Shown one piece after another: positions 1 through 7,116 of a stretch of 22,782 bases of DNA. The notes below the pieces were generated by a model. The model was given only the letters and a program-made list of their open reading frames with translations, ran no database searches and was not told the origin of the DNA. Position numbers and translations under genes: made by a program. Every line of letters begins with the position of its first letter. Within the stretch, counting starts at the first letter, position 1. Origin of the DNA: Candidatus Methanofilum arcanum (GTDB lineage: Archaea > Halobacteriota > Methanomicrobia > Methanomicrobiales > Methanospirillaceae); the NCBI GenBank assembly GCA_031285085.1, contig JAITWW010000123.1, positions 1 to 22,782 of the forward strand. The letters are read 5' to 3'.

Positions 1-399
1 TAATAACGTTGAAAGAACACAGTATTAAAATGGACCATATGAAGATTGGGGGATTTTTTTCTGTGTACCAACCATATAGCGCATTTGAAAGGATTTAGAG
101 GGATTTTTATGCCTTTTTATGAGGGCAGGAGAGATAGTATATAGGAGATCAAAAAGAGAAAAAGAATCCCAAATCAATGAGAAAAAAAAGAGAAGAGAGC
201 AGAAGCGCAGATGAAACAGATACACAAAAAAAGAAGAACAAAGAAAAAAGGTTATTTCGCCACTAACCACAAATAACTGGATCCGCACCAAGGTTAACAG
301 GGCTCATCTAAGTAGAATATCACAAGCACACGATACAACATGAAAAACCATACAATATGCACTCTTCTCCATTTGAAAATGACTTCTTCCTATCTTTTC
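1..399. other. Intergenic border with a decayed gene tail
   Basis: I see no convincing intact gene here. Positions about 192-305 resemble positions about 950-1075, the 3' end and downstream T-rich region of the membrane-protein gene ending at 1028. On the minus strand the residual tail reads SPVNLGADPVICG followed by a stop, against NPFNPDADPIVRD and a stop in the intact gene. Upstream the reading frame is interrupted by a TAG. An open frame covering 25-291 is hydrophobic and low-complexity because it runs through an A/G-rich tract, and I do not believe it is expressed. Confidence 0.6.
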
Positions 400-839
400 C
401 TAGATTAATACAGACCTATGCCACTCAAAAACTTCTCCATCTTCCTCATCGATGACTACTCCTGATAAAACAAAACCATTTTTCTTCAGGATTTTTGTTG
501 AAGCATTTTCAGCAGGAAGTGTTCGTGCAGTAACAGTTATGGTTGGATGAGCATCCCTGGCGATTTTCACAAGGGAACTGCACATATCAGTGCCATATCC
601 TTTATTTTCATAGTCTGGAAAAGTAAAGTAAGCGAACTCAACTTTATCATCAACAGGATTTCCCTAAATGCGCAGATACCAACAAACTCATCATCTCGCT
701 TGGCAAGATATGATATCCACGGAGGAATTGCATGCATTTTTTTCATGAAAGCAATTGTTGCCTCAAGGGTGAAGCGAGCTGGCTCTGTAGTATGCTTTGT
801 AATATCATAATCTATCTCAATCGGGATGAGTTGTACCAT
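400..839 (-). pseudogene. GNAT-family N-acetyltransferase, frameshifted
   Basis: Two overlapping frames together make one GNAT acetyltransferase of about 146 residues. The upstream frame starts at ATG 839 and encodes the N-terminal half (MVQLIPIEIDYDITKHTTEP, then YLAKRDDEFVGICAFR). The downstream frame continues with GNPVDDKVEFAYFTFPDYEN, then KGYGTDM, and ends with the typical GNAT C-terminus containing STKILKKNGFVLSG. KGYGTDM matches the acetyl-CoA-binding Q/RxxGxG/A motif and NGF is the usual late motif. The frames join at a GGG run (662-664, CCC on the plus strand), where one base appears to be missing. No slippery heptamer sits in the correct frame, so programmed frameshifting is unlikely. 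It could be a recent pseudogene or a sequencing error. The substrate is unknown. The gene stands alone beside a decayed repeat. Confidence 0.75.
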
Positions 840-1027
840 TCAAAATAGTTTTCTATTGCAGAGAGGAATACTTTTCCAGAACTACAAAGATGAGAAAAAA
901 CTCTTTTTTAGAGATGTTTTACAGAATTACAGCTCAATTGAGAAGGGGATGTGAGAGAGAAAAAGTGCAGATGAGAAAATCCACAAAAAAAGAAGAGCAA
1001 AGAAAAAGACCTTCTCGCTCCTCGCTC
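840..1027. other. Intergenic region with T-rich 3' flank
   Basis: This gap lies between the start of the GNAT gene and the stop of the membrane-protein gene. On the minus strand its half nearest 1027 is strongly pyrimidine-rich. The half nearest 840 contains a weak stem (AATAG/CTATT, about 844-857) and presumably the GNAT promoter, but no clear TATA box. A plus-strand open frame at 890-1087 is purine-rich, low-complexity, and overlaps the 3' end of a real gene, so it is rejected. Confidence 0.4.
982..1008 (-). terminator. Probable T-rich transcription terminator
   Basis: About 20 nt after the stop codon of the membrane-protein gene, the minus-strand transcript would enter T-rich blocks (TTTTT, then TTTTTTT) separated by short C/G-containing stretches. 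Archaeal RNA polymerase terminates at such T-runs without needing a hairpin. Nearly the same 27 nt (25 matches) recur at 223-249 in the decayed copy. Confidence 0.5.
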
Positions 1028-1786
1028 CTAATCACGAACAATGGGATCTGCATCAGGGTTAAAGGGATTCGTTCGAAGTGCAAGTGAGAAAAGATATGGG
1101 TGGCTCTGATTGAGATAATCCATATGCAAAAGCCATAACCTTCTCATCTGATCATAGGCGCGAACAATATCTCCTGTAAGATGTGTAATATCACTCTTTG
1201 GAAGCTCACATAATGATGGGCGGCTATCTAGCTCATCTGTTAGGTGAAACAAAGCACGTAACAACTCTGTAAAATGAGATTGTTCTAAAAAAACCGGATT
1301 TTCAAGAAGACGCAGTAAAAAATCCCTCTTACCATGCAGATATCTCATAAGTGCATCAAGATCAAGACAGGAAATATCAAGCACTGTCTTTGCATCTATG
1401 AGTGCAGTACACTCAGCATAGATCTCATGCCATGGCTTATTTGATGTAAAAATCTCAAAAATCTGCTGTTGACATGGATCAGTACGAGACACAGCCCTCA
1501 AAAAAGGAGTACCAATCTCTGAGAAAAACGTACTCCTGATAATATTCATCTTCTCCTTGCGTTCATTTTTATCACGAAGTGTAAGAAGTTGATTCAGAAA
1601 AAGAGTCGTCATAAAAACGCTGATAAACAAAAATCCAAGTGCATTGAACAGATACCGCACCGTATCAGGAATAGACTCTGATCCAAGAACAATAGTTTTT
1701 GCACCATACACCAGGAAACTCATCAACAAGAAAAAAACACCGAGAGAAACCCCCCATTGAGAAGCTTTCATTGCTACATCCACCAC
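1028..1786 (-). CDS. Predicted membrane protein, unknown function
   Basis: A 252-residue protein of no family I recognise. Two hydrophobic segments near the N-terminus (about residues 10-30 and 45-70) look like transmembrane helices. They are followed by about 180 polar residues, rich in leucine, aspartate and arginine and probably helical, that would form a cytosolic domain. The annotated start is GTG at 1786; an ATG five codons later (1771) has GGATG a few bases upstream and may be the true start. It lies 33 nt downstream of the YhbY-like gene and is probably co-transcribed with it. Its 3' end and terminator are duplicated in decayed form near 192-305, so a second copy once existed or began to form here. 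Nothing in the sequence indicates its role. Confidence 0.75.
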   Translation of the reverse strand: MVDVAMKASQWGVSLGVFFLLMSFLVYGAKTIVLGSESIPDTVRYLFNALGFLFISVFMTTLFLNQLLTLRDKNERKEKMNIIRSTFFSEIGTPFLRAVSRTDPCQQQIFEIFTSNKPWHEIYAECTALIDAKTVLDISCLDLDALMRYLHGKRDFLLRLLENPVFLEQSHFTELLRALFHLTDELDSRPSLCELPKSDITHLTGDIVRAYDQMRRLWLLHMDYLNQSHPYLFSLALRTNPFNPDADPIVRD

Positions 1787-1819
1787 ATATACATTACTCG
1801 AAGCTCAATCAAAGCGCAC

Positions 1820-2107
1820 CTATCCACGCTGATGCCCTCTTTCTGCAATAACCATTGTCCGCCCACGAGTTTGGACAAGCACAGCATTACAAGACCTCGC
1901 AATCTCCTTTGGATCAACCTCAACAGATTGCAACCACTTAATCTTGATAATATGCCTTGTTTTCATCTGACCACGAATCTCATCAAAAAGACTCTCAGAT
2001 ATTCCTTGCTTTCCAATCCAGATCGTTGGCTTAATATCAGCATACTGTTTTATTCCGCCATGAGCCTTCGTACTTGGTCGTCTTCCTTTCTTTGTATATG
2101 ATTGCAT
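1820..2107 (-). CDS. YhbY-like CRM-domain RNA-binding protein
   Basis: A 95-residue protein consisting of a single CRM domain, the size usual for YhbY/archaeal stand-alone CRM proteins, which bind rRNA during large-subunit assembly. Evidence is the central WIGKQGISESL segment (the GxxG RNA-binding loop, about residues 31-41), the following helix, the KTRHIIKIKWLQSVE strand, and the terminal RTMVIAERG. The start ATG at 2107 is preceded by a strong Shine-Dalgarno (GAGGGAG, about 5 nt upstream). It sits 25 nt after rnp4, so RNase P protein and a ribosome-assembly factor are likely made from one transcript. The family is clear; the specific RNA target is not shown. Confidence 0.9.
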   Translation of the reverse strand: MQSYTKKGRRPSTKAHGGIKQYADIKPTIWIGKQGISESLFDEIRGQMKTRHIIKIKWLQSVEVDPKEIARSCNAVLVQTRGRTMVIAERGHQRG

Positions 2108-2132
2108 AATCTCCCTCTCTTTTTCGAATACT

Positions 2133-2498
2133 TCACACTATCTCTTTTCTGGATCTTTGCATCGTGTGTGCAACAGGATATCTCCGAACAGCACCACATG
2201 CCAAGCAACGATATATCACATATCCACCATAAACACGCACCTGCACCGTTACTGAAGGAATGAAATAACAGTGACAATTTCTACAAAAAAGCCTCCTATA
2301 AGAAGAGGGAAACCGAACCCGCTCCTTCATCGCTATTGCTCGAGCGAGATCAACACATCGATTCGCATGAGAAAGATCCCGAGAACCACCATCAAAAGCT
2401 CCAAACCGTGCCGCCTGTGCAAAAAGAATCTCAATCCGTTCTAGGGCAATACTCCGACGATTACTCTTCTCCTTCCGAGTTCTTCTCTTTGCTGACAT
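2133..2498 (-). CDS. rnp4: Ribonuclease P protein component 4 (Rpp21)
   Basis: A 121-residue homologue of eukaryotic Rpp21, a protein subunit of archaeal RNase P, which removes the 5' leader from precursor tRNA together with the catalytic RNA and other Pop/Rpp proteins. The N-terminal half is basic and helical (RRTRKEKSNRRSIALERIEI). The C-terminal half is a zinc ribbon with cysteine pairs C72/C75 (CRNC) and C98/C101 (CLAC). An SYRRLFCRNCHCYFIPS stretch is typical of Rpr2/Rpp21. Length is normal. It lies 24 nt downstream of purN and 25 nt upstream of the YhbY-like gene, in what looks like an operon. Confidence 0.93.
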   Translation of the reverse strand: MSAKRRTRKEKSNRRSIALERIEILFAQAARFGAFDGGSRDLSHANRCVDLARAIAMKERVRFPSSYRRLFCRNCHCYFIPSVTVQVRVYGGYVIYRCLACGAVRRYPVAHTMQRSRKEIV

Positions 2499-2522
2499 CG
2501 TATATCCAACTTCACCAAAAAG

Positions 2523-3122
2523 CTACAAAATAAAAACCCGACGATCGCAAATCTTAAGCTTTCCATCGCAAAAAAGCTGAATTGCATGAGAAAGAGCAAT
2601 ATGCTCCTCTGCAAGAATTCTCTCTTCAAGAACCTCTACAGTATCATCATCACACACACGAACACAGCGCTGCAGAATAATAGGGCCAGCATCCATCTCC
2701 TCATCAACAAAGTGAACCGTACACCCTGCAACCTTAACCCCATGAGCAAGTGCCTGTGCCTGGGCATGAAGACCAGGAAATGAAGGAAGAAGAGATGGAT
2801 GAATATTAATGATCCTTTCCTTATACGCTAAAACAATCTCTTTTCCGATGATACGCATATATCCTGCAAGCACAATCAGATCAGGTTGAAGTTCATCTAG
2901 TGCCAAAAGGAGATCCACCTCATACTCCTTTCGTGATGGAAATGCATGATAATCAATGACAGTAACAGGGATACCCGCATTATGTGCACGGTGAATTGCA
3001 TATGCATTAGGATTATCTGTAATCATCTGAGTACAGGTAACAGAAAGATTCTTTGCTGCGACATTATCAACAATTGCTTGAAAATTAGAGCCCCTCCCTG
3101 AAACAAGCACAACGATCCTCAT
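2523..3122 (-). CDS. purN: Phosphoribosylglycinamide formyltransferase
   Basis: A 199-residue GAR transformylase, which transfers a formyl group from 10-formyltetrahydrofolate to glycinamide ribonucleotide in purine synthesis. The N-terminal phosphate-binding motif SGRGSN (residues 8-13) is intact. The catalytic triad is at N106, H108 and D144, the same numbers as in the E. coli enzyme, within INIHPSLLPSFPG and the VDEEMDAGPII loop. The length is slightly short at the C-terminus compared with E. coli but covers the whole fold. ATG at 3122 overlaps the stop of the CBS-domain transporter gene (ATGA), which implies translational coupling. It probably uses a tetrahydrofolate-type cofactor; the sequence does not tell which pterin. 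Confidence 0.96.
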   Translation of the reverse strand: MRIVVLVSGRGSNFQAIVDNVAAKNLSVTCTQMITDNPNAYAIHRAHNAGIPVTVIDYHAFPSRKEYEVDLLLALDELQPDLIVLAGYMRIIGKEIVLAYKERIINIHPSLLPSFPGLHAQAQALAHGVKVAGCTVHFVDEEMDAGPIILQRCVRVCDDDTVEVLEERILAEEHIALSHAIQLFCDGKLKICDRRVFIL

Positions 3123-4393
3123 GCCCTCTCCTTTGAAACAAGCTCAAAACGAACCCGGGTAATACGGTTTGCATTCATATATGTCACCGTAATCTTCTCC
3201 CCAGACTCTGCAATAGTAACCTCCTCACCAATACTTGGAATATGCCCAAGGTGAGTCATCATAAACCCTGCAATCGTCTCATACTCTTCAGACATCGGAA
3301 TCGAAATACCAAGTTCCTCGTTAATATCTTCAATTAAACAACTTGCATCAACAGAGTACTTATCATCAGAGATTTTTACGAACTCTGCCTCCTCAGTATC
3401 GTACTCATCCAAAATATCGCCAACAAGCTCCTCTAAAATATCCTCAACCGTGATAACCCCTTCAAATGAACCATACTCATCAAGCACAATAGCCATATGG
3501 GTCTTTTTTTTCTGCATCTCGCGCAGAAGTTCATCAATTTTTTTACTATCAGGAACAAAAAAAGGTTCAGAAGTAAGGGAGGAGATAGGGGCATGATGTT
3601 GATGAATAAAATCTGCCGCAAAGAGATCCTTTATATTTAAAATTCCAATAATTTTATCTGCTGTATCATGATAGACAGGGAGTCTTGAAAAGCGTGTATC
3701 CTGAAATATATGAAGAGCTTCAGAAGCAGTTGCGGTATCTTCAAGCATCACCACATCCTGACGACGAGTCATCACTTTTCGAACAGAAGTATCACCAAAC
3801 TCAAGCACACTATACAACATCTGCTGTTGTTGCTCTTCGATAGTTCCCTCCTCTGTTCCTGCATGGATCCATTCCTTAATATCTTCTTCAGTAATCATAC
3901 TTGCAGCAAAAGGACGATCACCAGAGACAAAGCGAACAATCCAGGTACATACCCAGATAAGGGGAGAAAGTATCTGTGACAAAAAATGAAGGAAAGGAGA
4001 CACGGTAAGTGTTAACTTTTCAGCATTGCGAGAAGCATATGCCTTTGGAATGATCTCCCCAACAATTAACATAATGGCTGTAACAAAAAGGACAGAGCTG
4101 ATAATTGAAAAAAACATATTTTCAACCCCAAAGTAGTGAATTGCAAGCCCTGTTCCAAGAGACGCAGCTGCAATTGTTGAAAAAGTTGTTCCAATAAAGA
4201 GTACCATCAAAAACCGGTCTGGGTCTCCTTTTAGGAAATCAGATGAAGACTCTCCATTTTTCTCGTCTCCAAGAAGTGTTCGAACCTTTGCTCGGCTGAT
4301 TGAAAGAAATGCAGCTTCAGAAGCTGAGAAAAACGCTGAACATACAAAACATGCGATAAATATAATAAATGCGATAAGCAGTGAGTCTGTCAT
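3119..4393 (-). CDS. CNNM/HlyC-CorC family membrane protein, CBS domains
   Basis: A 424-residue protein with the standard hemolysin C/CorC-like architecture. An N-terminal CNNM (DUF21) membrane domain of about four hydrophobic segments (residues about 5-25, 60-82, 93-115, 132-155) carries the family motifs SASEAAFLS (23-31) and VGEIIPK (111-117). Then come two CBS domains (about 203-265 and 268-330; FSRLPVYHDTADKIIGILNIKDL and MAIVLDEYGSFEGVITVEDILEE lie within them) and a C-terminal transporter-associated domain (about 345-420). Members of this family are linked to Mg2+ or Co2+ efflux, with nucleotide-regulated CBS domains. The purN start overlaps the stop by 4 nt. It is probably the first gene of the operon with purN, rnp4 and the CRM gene. 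Confidence 0.93.
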   Translation of the reverse strand: MTDSLLIAFIIFIACFVCSAFFSASEAAFLSISRAKVRTLLGDEKNGESSSDFLKGDPDRFLMVLFIGTTFSTIAAASLGTGLAIHYFGVENMFFSIISSVLFVTAIMLIVGEIIPKAYASRNAEKLTLTVSPFLHFLSQILSPLIWVCTWIVRFVSGDRPFAASMITEEDIKEWIHAGTEEGTIEEQQQQMLYSVLEFGDTSVRKVMTRRQDVVMLEDTATASEALHIFQDTRFSRLPVYHDTADKIIGILNIKDLFAADFIHQHHAPISSLTSEPFFVPDSKKIDELLREMQKKKTHMAIVLDEYGSFEGVITVEDILEELVGDILDEYDTEEAEFVKISDDKYSVDASCLIEDINEELGISIPMSEEYETIAGFMMTHLGHIPSIGEEVTIAESGEKITVTYMNANRITRVRFELVSKERA

Positions 4394-4603
4394 ATAAAAT
4401 CACACCCGACATCTGATAGTGACATCAGGCACGTCAATGAGATAGAGGGATCGAAATCGAATCGGTATCGTTTTTAATATTTGTTCTTTTCCCATAAGAG
4501 GGTTCGGATATTTCTTTCACAAAACGATCTACAGATAATCTACAGATAACCTACAGATAATAATGAAGTCTCATACATGGTTATACTTGGGCAGATAGAG
4601 ATA
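4394..4603. promoter_or_regulatory. Intergenic region upstream of CBS transporter operon
   Basis: This 210-bp gap separates the end of the Cbf5 gene from the start of the transporter operon and probably contains the operon promoter. On the minus strand an A/T-rich TATA-like stretch (AAATATTAAAAA) lies at about 4470-4482, roughly 80 nt before the start. A short dyad (CTGAT, 6-nt gap, ATCAG) occurs at about 4420-4435. Three tandem 11-bp repeats lie further upstream and are listed separately. No reading frame here looks coding. Confidence 0.45.
4527..4559. repeat. Three tandem 11-bp repeats
   Basis: Plus-strand unit ATCTACAGATA occurs twice exactly (4527-4537 and 4538-4548), followed by a third copy with one mismatch (ACCTACAGATA, 4549-4559). 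The 11-bp period puts each copy on the same face of the helix, which suits a multimeric regulator. The array lies 130-170 bp upstream of the CBS-transporter start and 45 bp past the Cbf5 stop. It could also be a simple slippage product. Confidence 0.85.
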
Positions 4604-5485
4604 TTATGGATCACGAAATACAAGAAATGGAGCAATAACAAGTCCATACTCCCCAGGCACTACCTTCTTCGAGTCAAAAAGAGCCTTTCCAAGGCAGACA
4701 ATCTGTTTATTTGAATCAAGAACTGCAACCGTATCACCATTCAAAAATGAATCTAATGAAATAATGCCGCGAGAAGAGACCTTTGCCCCATGAGAGATTG
4801 CATCAACTGCGGTGTCTTTCACGAGAACACATGGAATACCTGAGCAGATCGCCTCAACCGGAAGAATCATATCTCCTAGTGCCGCAAGATCGCCTTTTTG
4901 AGCATCATCAACAGCATCGGCAAGGGAATGGAGTGTATGTGTCTGCGCCTCTGTAAACCCCCCAGATATTGTTCTTCGGAGCTCTTGCATATGGCTCCCA
5001 ACCCCAAGAGCAAGCCCAATATGATGGCATAAAGATCTGATATATGTTCCAGAATCACAGTGAACACGCAAGAGGAGATCCAGGTCATGAGTATCAAGAC
5101 ATTCTATGGAATGAATCTCACGAATACGCAGAGCTCGCTTCACGGCACTTCTTCGTGGAGGGCGTTGATAGATCTTGCCTGTAAACTCAGTAAGAACTGC
5201 ATCTATTCTCTCTTGTTCAACAGGATGATGAAGCCGAAGCACACAGACATACTCTTTTTCATCAAGATGCAGAATAGATGTCAATCGAACTGCCTTTCCA
5301 AGTAGAACAACAAGCACTCCTGATACTGCTGGATCTAATGTTCCAGTATGCCCAACCTGCAAAACACCAGTGAGCTCACGAACCCATGCAGCAACCTGAT
5401 GACTAGATGGCCCACGGGGTTTGTCAATCAAAATAATTCCAGATCTCTGTTTGAGTTCCTCAAGGGATTGTAATGTCAGAGGCAT
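4604..5485 (-). CDS. truB: Archaeal pseudouridine synthase Cbf5/TruB
   Basis: A 293-residue TruB-family pseudouridine synthase, corresponding to archaeal Cbf5, the catalytic subunit of H/ACA guide RNPs (with Nop10, Gar1 and L7Ae) that also makes tRNA psi55. The N-terminal part has IILIDKPRGPSSHQV, then the catalytic loop GHTGTLDP with the nucleophile Asp at residue 51. KEYVCVLRLH and CDSGTYIRSLCHHIG (about 143-157) are also typical. Residues about 210-290 form a PUA domain (ISHGAKVSSRGI, GDTVAVLD, GLVIAPFLVF). It is somewhat shorter than many Cbf5 proteins, mostly at the N-terminus. The start ATG at 5485 has no Shine-Dalgarno; a TATTTATTA stretch lies just upstream in the 36-bp gap after hemD. 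Confidence 0.94.
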   Translation of the reverse strand: MPLTLQSLEELKQRSGIILIDKPRGPSSHQVAAWVRELTGVLQVGHTGTLDPAVSGVLVVLLGKAVRLTSILHLDEKEYVCVLRLHHPVEQERIDAVLTEFTGKIYQRPPRRSAVKRALRIREIHSIECLDTHDLDLLLRVHCDSGTYIRSLCHHIGLALGVGSHMQELRRTISGGFTEAQTHTLHSLADAVDDAQKGDLAALGDMILPVEAICSGIPCVLVKDTAVDAISHGAKVSSRGIISLDSFLNGDTVAVLDSNKQIVCLGKALFDSKKVVPGEYGLVIAPFLVFRDP

Positions 5486-5521
5486 ATGTGTGTGAGTGTA
5501 ATAAATAGCGGTGTGGAGATA

Positions 5522-6214
5522 CTATGAATGACGGAGAAGATACATATTAATCTCATCAAGTGTTCCTTCAAGTGATCCATCGCCAACAATATCTGGTTCA
5601 AGACCTGCATGAATCATCGTTTCTGCAGTTACCTCACCTATCGCAATAGTAATCAGATCTGGGAGACGTCTCCAGATACATGCCTGAAACGACATTGAAC
5701 TCGTAAAGAGGATTGCATCAGTGCTAGTACCAAGATCAATGAGGTCGTAGGTGGGGCAAAGTGAATAACATCCATACTCATAGACCTCAGCCCCTGCCTC
5801 TTGTATCGCAGTTCTCAAAGATTCATTTGGAATATTTGCACGAGGAATCCCAATTCGCTTTCCTACAAGCCATGAACCAAGGTATGGGGCAAAAGATTTT
5901 GAATAAAATGTGGGAAGAACCTCACAAAGCACTCCATGTGAGCGAAGAATCCTTGCGGTTTGAGGTCCAATGGCAATTACCCTTGGAAGAGGAACATGAG
6001 TAAGCATTGGTGCAATAATGCTTGCAGGAAGAGCACTTGTAAAAAAAATACAATCAAACTCTCTTCGCATAACCATCCTGATGAACTCATCTATCTGATC
6101 AGAATCATACCTAGAAAACAATGGAGACACTGAGTAACAATCATGACCGTAGCGTAAGCAACGTTCCTTATCATCAGTTTCTTTTTCTTTCAGGCGGGTT
6201 ATAGCTATGTTCAT
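5522..6214 (-). CDS. hemD: Uroporphyrinogen-III synthase
   Basis: A 230-residue HemD, which cyclises hydroxymethylbilane with inversion of ring D to give uroporphyrinogen III, the precursor of siroheme, coenzyme F430 and cobamides. The family has low sequence conservation, but the two-domain pattern is clear. FDCIFFTSALPA and RVIAIGPQTARIL fall in the first half; TDAILFTSSMSFQA and ITIAIGEVTAETM in the second. The protein starts directly with the first strand (MNIAITRLKE), and its length is normal. The ATG at 6214 is preceded by GGGAAAAG, with an AT-rich TATA-like segment about 27 nt upstream. The Cbf5 gene follows after 36 bp. Confidence 0.9.
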   Translation of the reverse strand: MNIAITRLKEKETDDKERCLRYGHDCYSVSPLFSRYDSDQIDEFIRMVMRREFDCIFFTSALPASIIAPMLTHVPLPRVIAIGPQTARILRSHGVLCEVLPTFYSKSFAPYLGSWLVGKRIGIPRANIPNESLRTAIQEAGAEVYEYGCYSLCPTYDLIDLGTSTDAILFTSSMSFQACIWRRLPDLITIAIGEVTAETMIHAGLEPDIVGDGSLEGTLDEINMYLLRHS

Positions 6215-6339
6215 CTTTTCCCAATTAGATATAGAATATAATTACTTTTTCCTTTCTTTCCTTTTTTTTCTTTTTTGAAATATCTATACTTATTACTATG
6301 ATTTCTTGGTATAAAGAAAGAACACGTTGATAGAGTTCT
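6215..6339. other. Intergenic region with polypyrimidine tract
   Basis: This 125-bp gap lies between the HAD phosphatase stop and the hemD start. Positions 6245-6276 are 32 consecutive pyrimidines on the plus strand, so a hemD leader or the end of the phosphatase transcript would carry a purine run rather than the U-run of an archaeal terminator. An AATTATATTC stretch (minus strand, about 6236-6245) is the best candidate TATA box for hemD. Confidence 0.4.
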
Positions 6340-7116
6340 TCATGAAAGAGTATCAAAGAAGTGGTCAATGATCTCAACAAAGCCATCACCATACGCTGCT
6401 GATGCACAGTATGTTGCAGCAGATTTCAGCTCTGGCGTGCTATTCCCAACACAAGCGCCATACCCAACACTTGAGATCATCTCAATATCATTGATAGAGT
6501 CTCCAATTGCTACTATATGTGGCAAAGAAAGACCCATCTCTTTGGCAATGAGCTTGAGTGTTTCTCCTTTATTGATTCCTGCTTTTTGCAAGTGAATCGC
6601 AAAACTAGTGTCAAGAACAGTTATATTCGTATCAAAATGAGCAAGAATAGACATAATCTCTTCAGTAGGCATTGTCTTTTCAAATGCAATATCTGAAAAT
6701 CGTTCATGATATGAGTAAAGATTAAGAGGTGTTCCCAGATTTTCATAATGCCTGCGTAGATACTCAAACGCTTCAAAAATGAGATCACGAGGGGAACATA
6801 CCATTACGGGTCCCAAGAACCCAATACGATATACCCCTCCGTTTTCAGCGATGAAAGTCCCACTGGATCCAAAGAACCGTGAAACTCCATGCATGAGACA
6901 GGCTGTATTCCCACTTGCAAGTATAACTGGCACATTTTGAGAAGTAAGCCATCTTATCTTTTCTATGGCAGCGATATTGATGAGACGGTTATTATCTGTG
7001 AGAGTTCCATCAATATCTGTTACTACAGCGTCGATACGTCTTTGTTTGAGAGATTGGTTGGTTGTTGTTTTAGTATCTATATACTCATTAACTTCTTTTT
7101 TATCTTCATCTAACAC
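6340..7116 (-). CDS. Archaeal HAD phosphatase (phosphoglycolate type)
   Basis: A 258-residue HAD-superfamily type IIB phosphatase of the archaeal phosphoglycolate phosphatase / sucrose-phosphatase-like group. Motif I is DIDGTLTD with D34 and D36; motif II is the serine in ILASGNT (S68); motif III is K183 in GINKGE; motif IV is GDSINDIEM with D206 and D210. The gene starts at GTG 7116 inside the end of radA (7-nt overlap), because no later in-frame ATG precedes motif I. This gives about 29 residues before the usual start of the fold, a charged extension (LDEDKKEVNEYIDTKTTTNQ). GGTGG lies about 13 nt upstream of the GTG. Phosphoglycolate as substrate is inferred from the family only; related members hydrolyse other sugar phosphates. 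Confidence 0.88.
   Translation of the reverse strand: MLDEDKKEVNEYIDTKTTTNQSLKQRRIDAVVTDIDGTLTDNNRLINIAAIEKIRWLTSQNVPVILASGNTACLMHGVSRFFGSSGTFIAENGGVYRIGFLGPVMVCSPRDLIFEAFEYLRRHYENLGTPLNLYSYHERFSDIAFEKTMPTEEIMSILAHFDTNITVLDTSFAIHLQKAGINKGETLKLIAKEMGLSLPHIVAIGDSINDIEMISSVGYGACVGNSTPELKSAATYCASAAYGDGFVEIIDHFFDTLS

Noticed and set aside
25..291. 88-residue minus-strand open frame
   Set aside because: Low-complexity hydrophobic translation of an A/G-rich tract; it crosses the decayed repeat in a different frame from the residual gene tail.
655..670. Programmed frameshifting in the GNAT gene
   Set aside because: The sequence at the shift is TTT AGG G in the starting frame, which does not fit the X XXY YYZ slippery pattern, and no stimulatory structure is evident.
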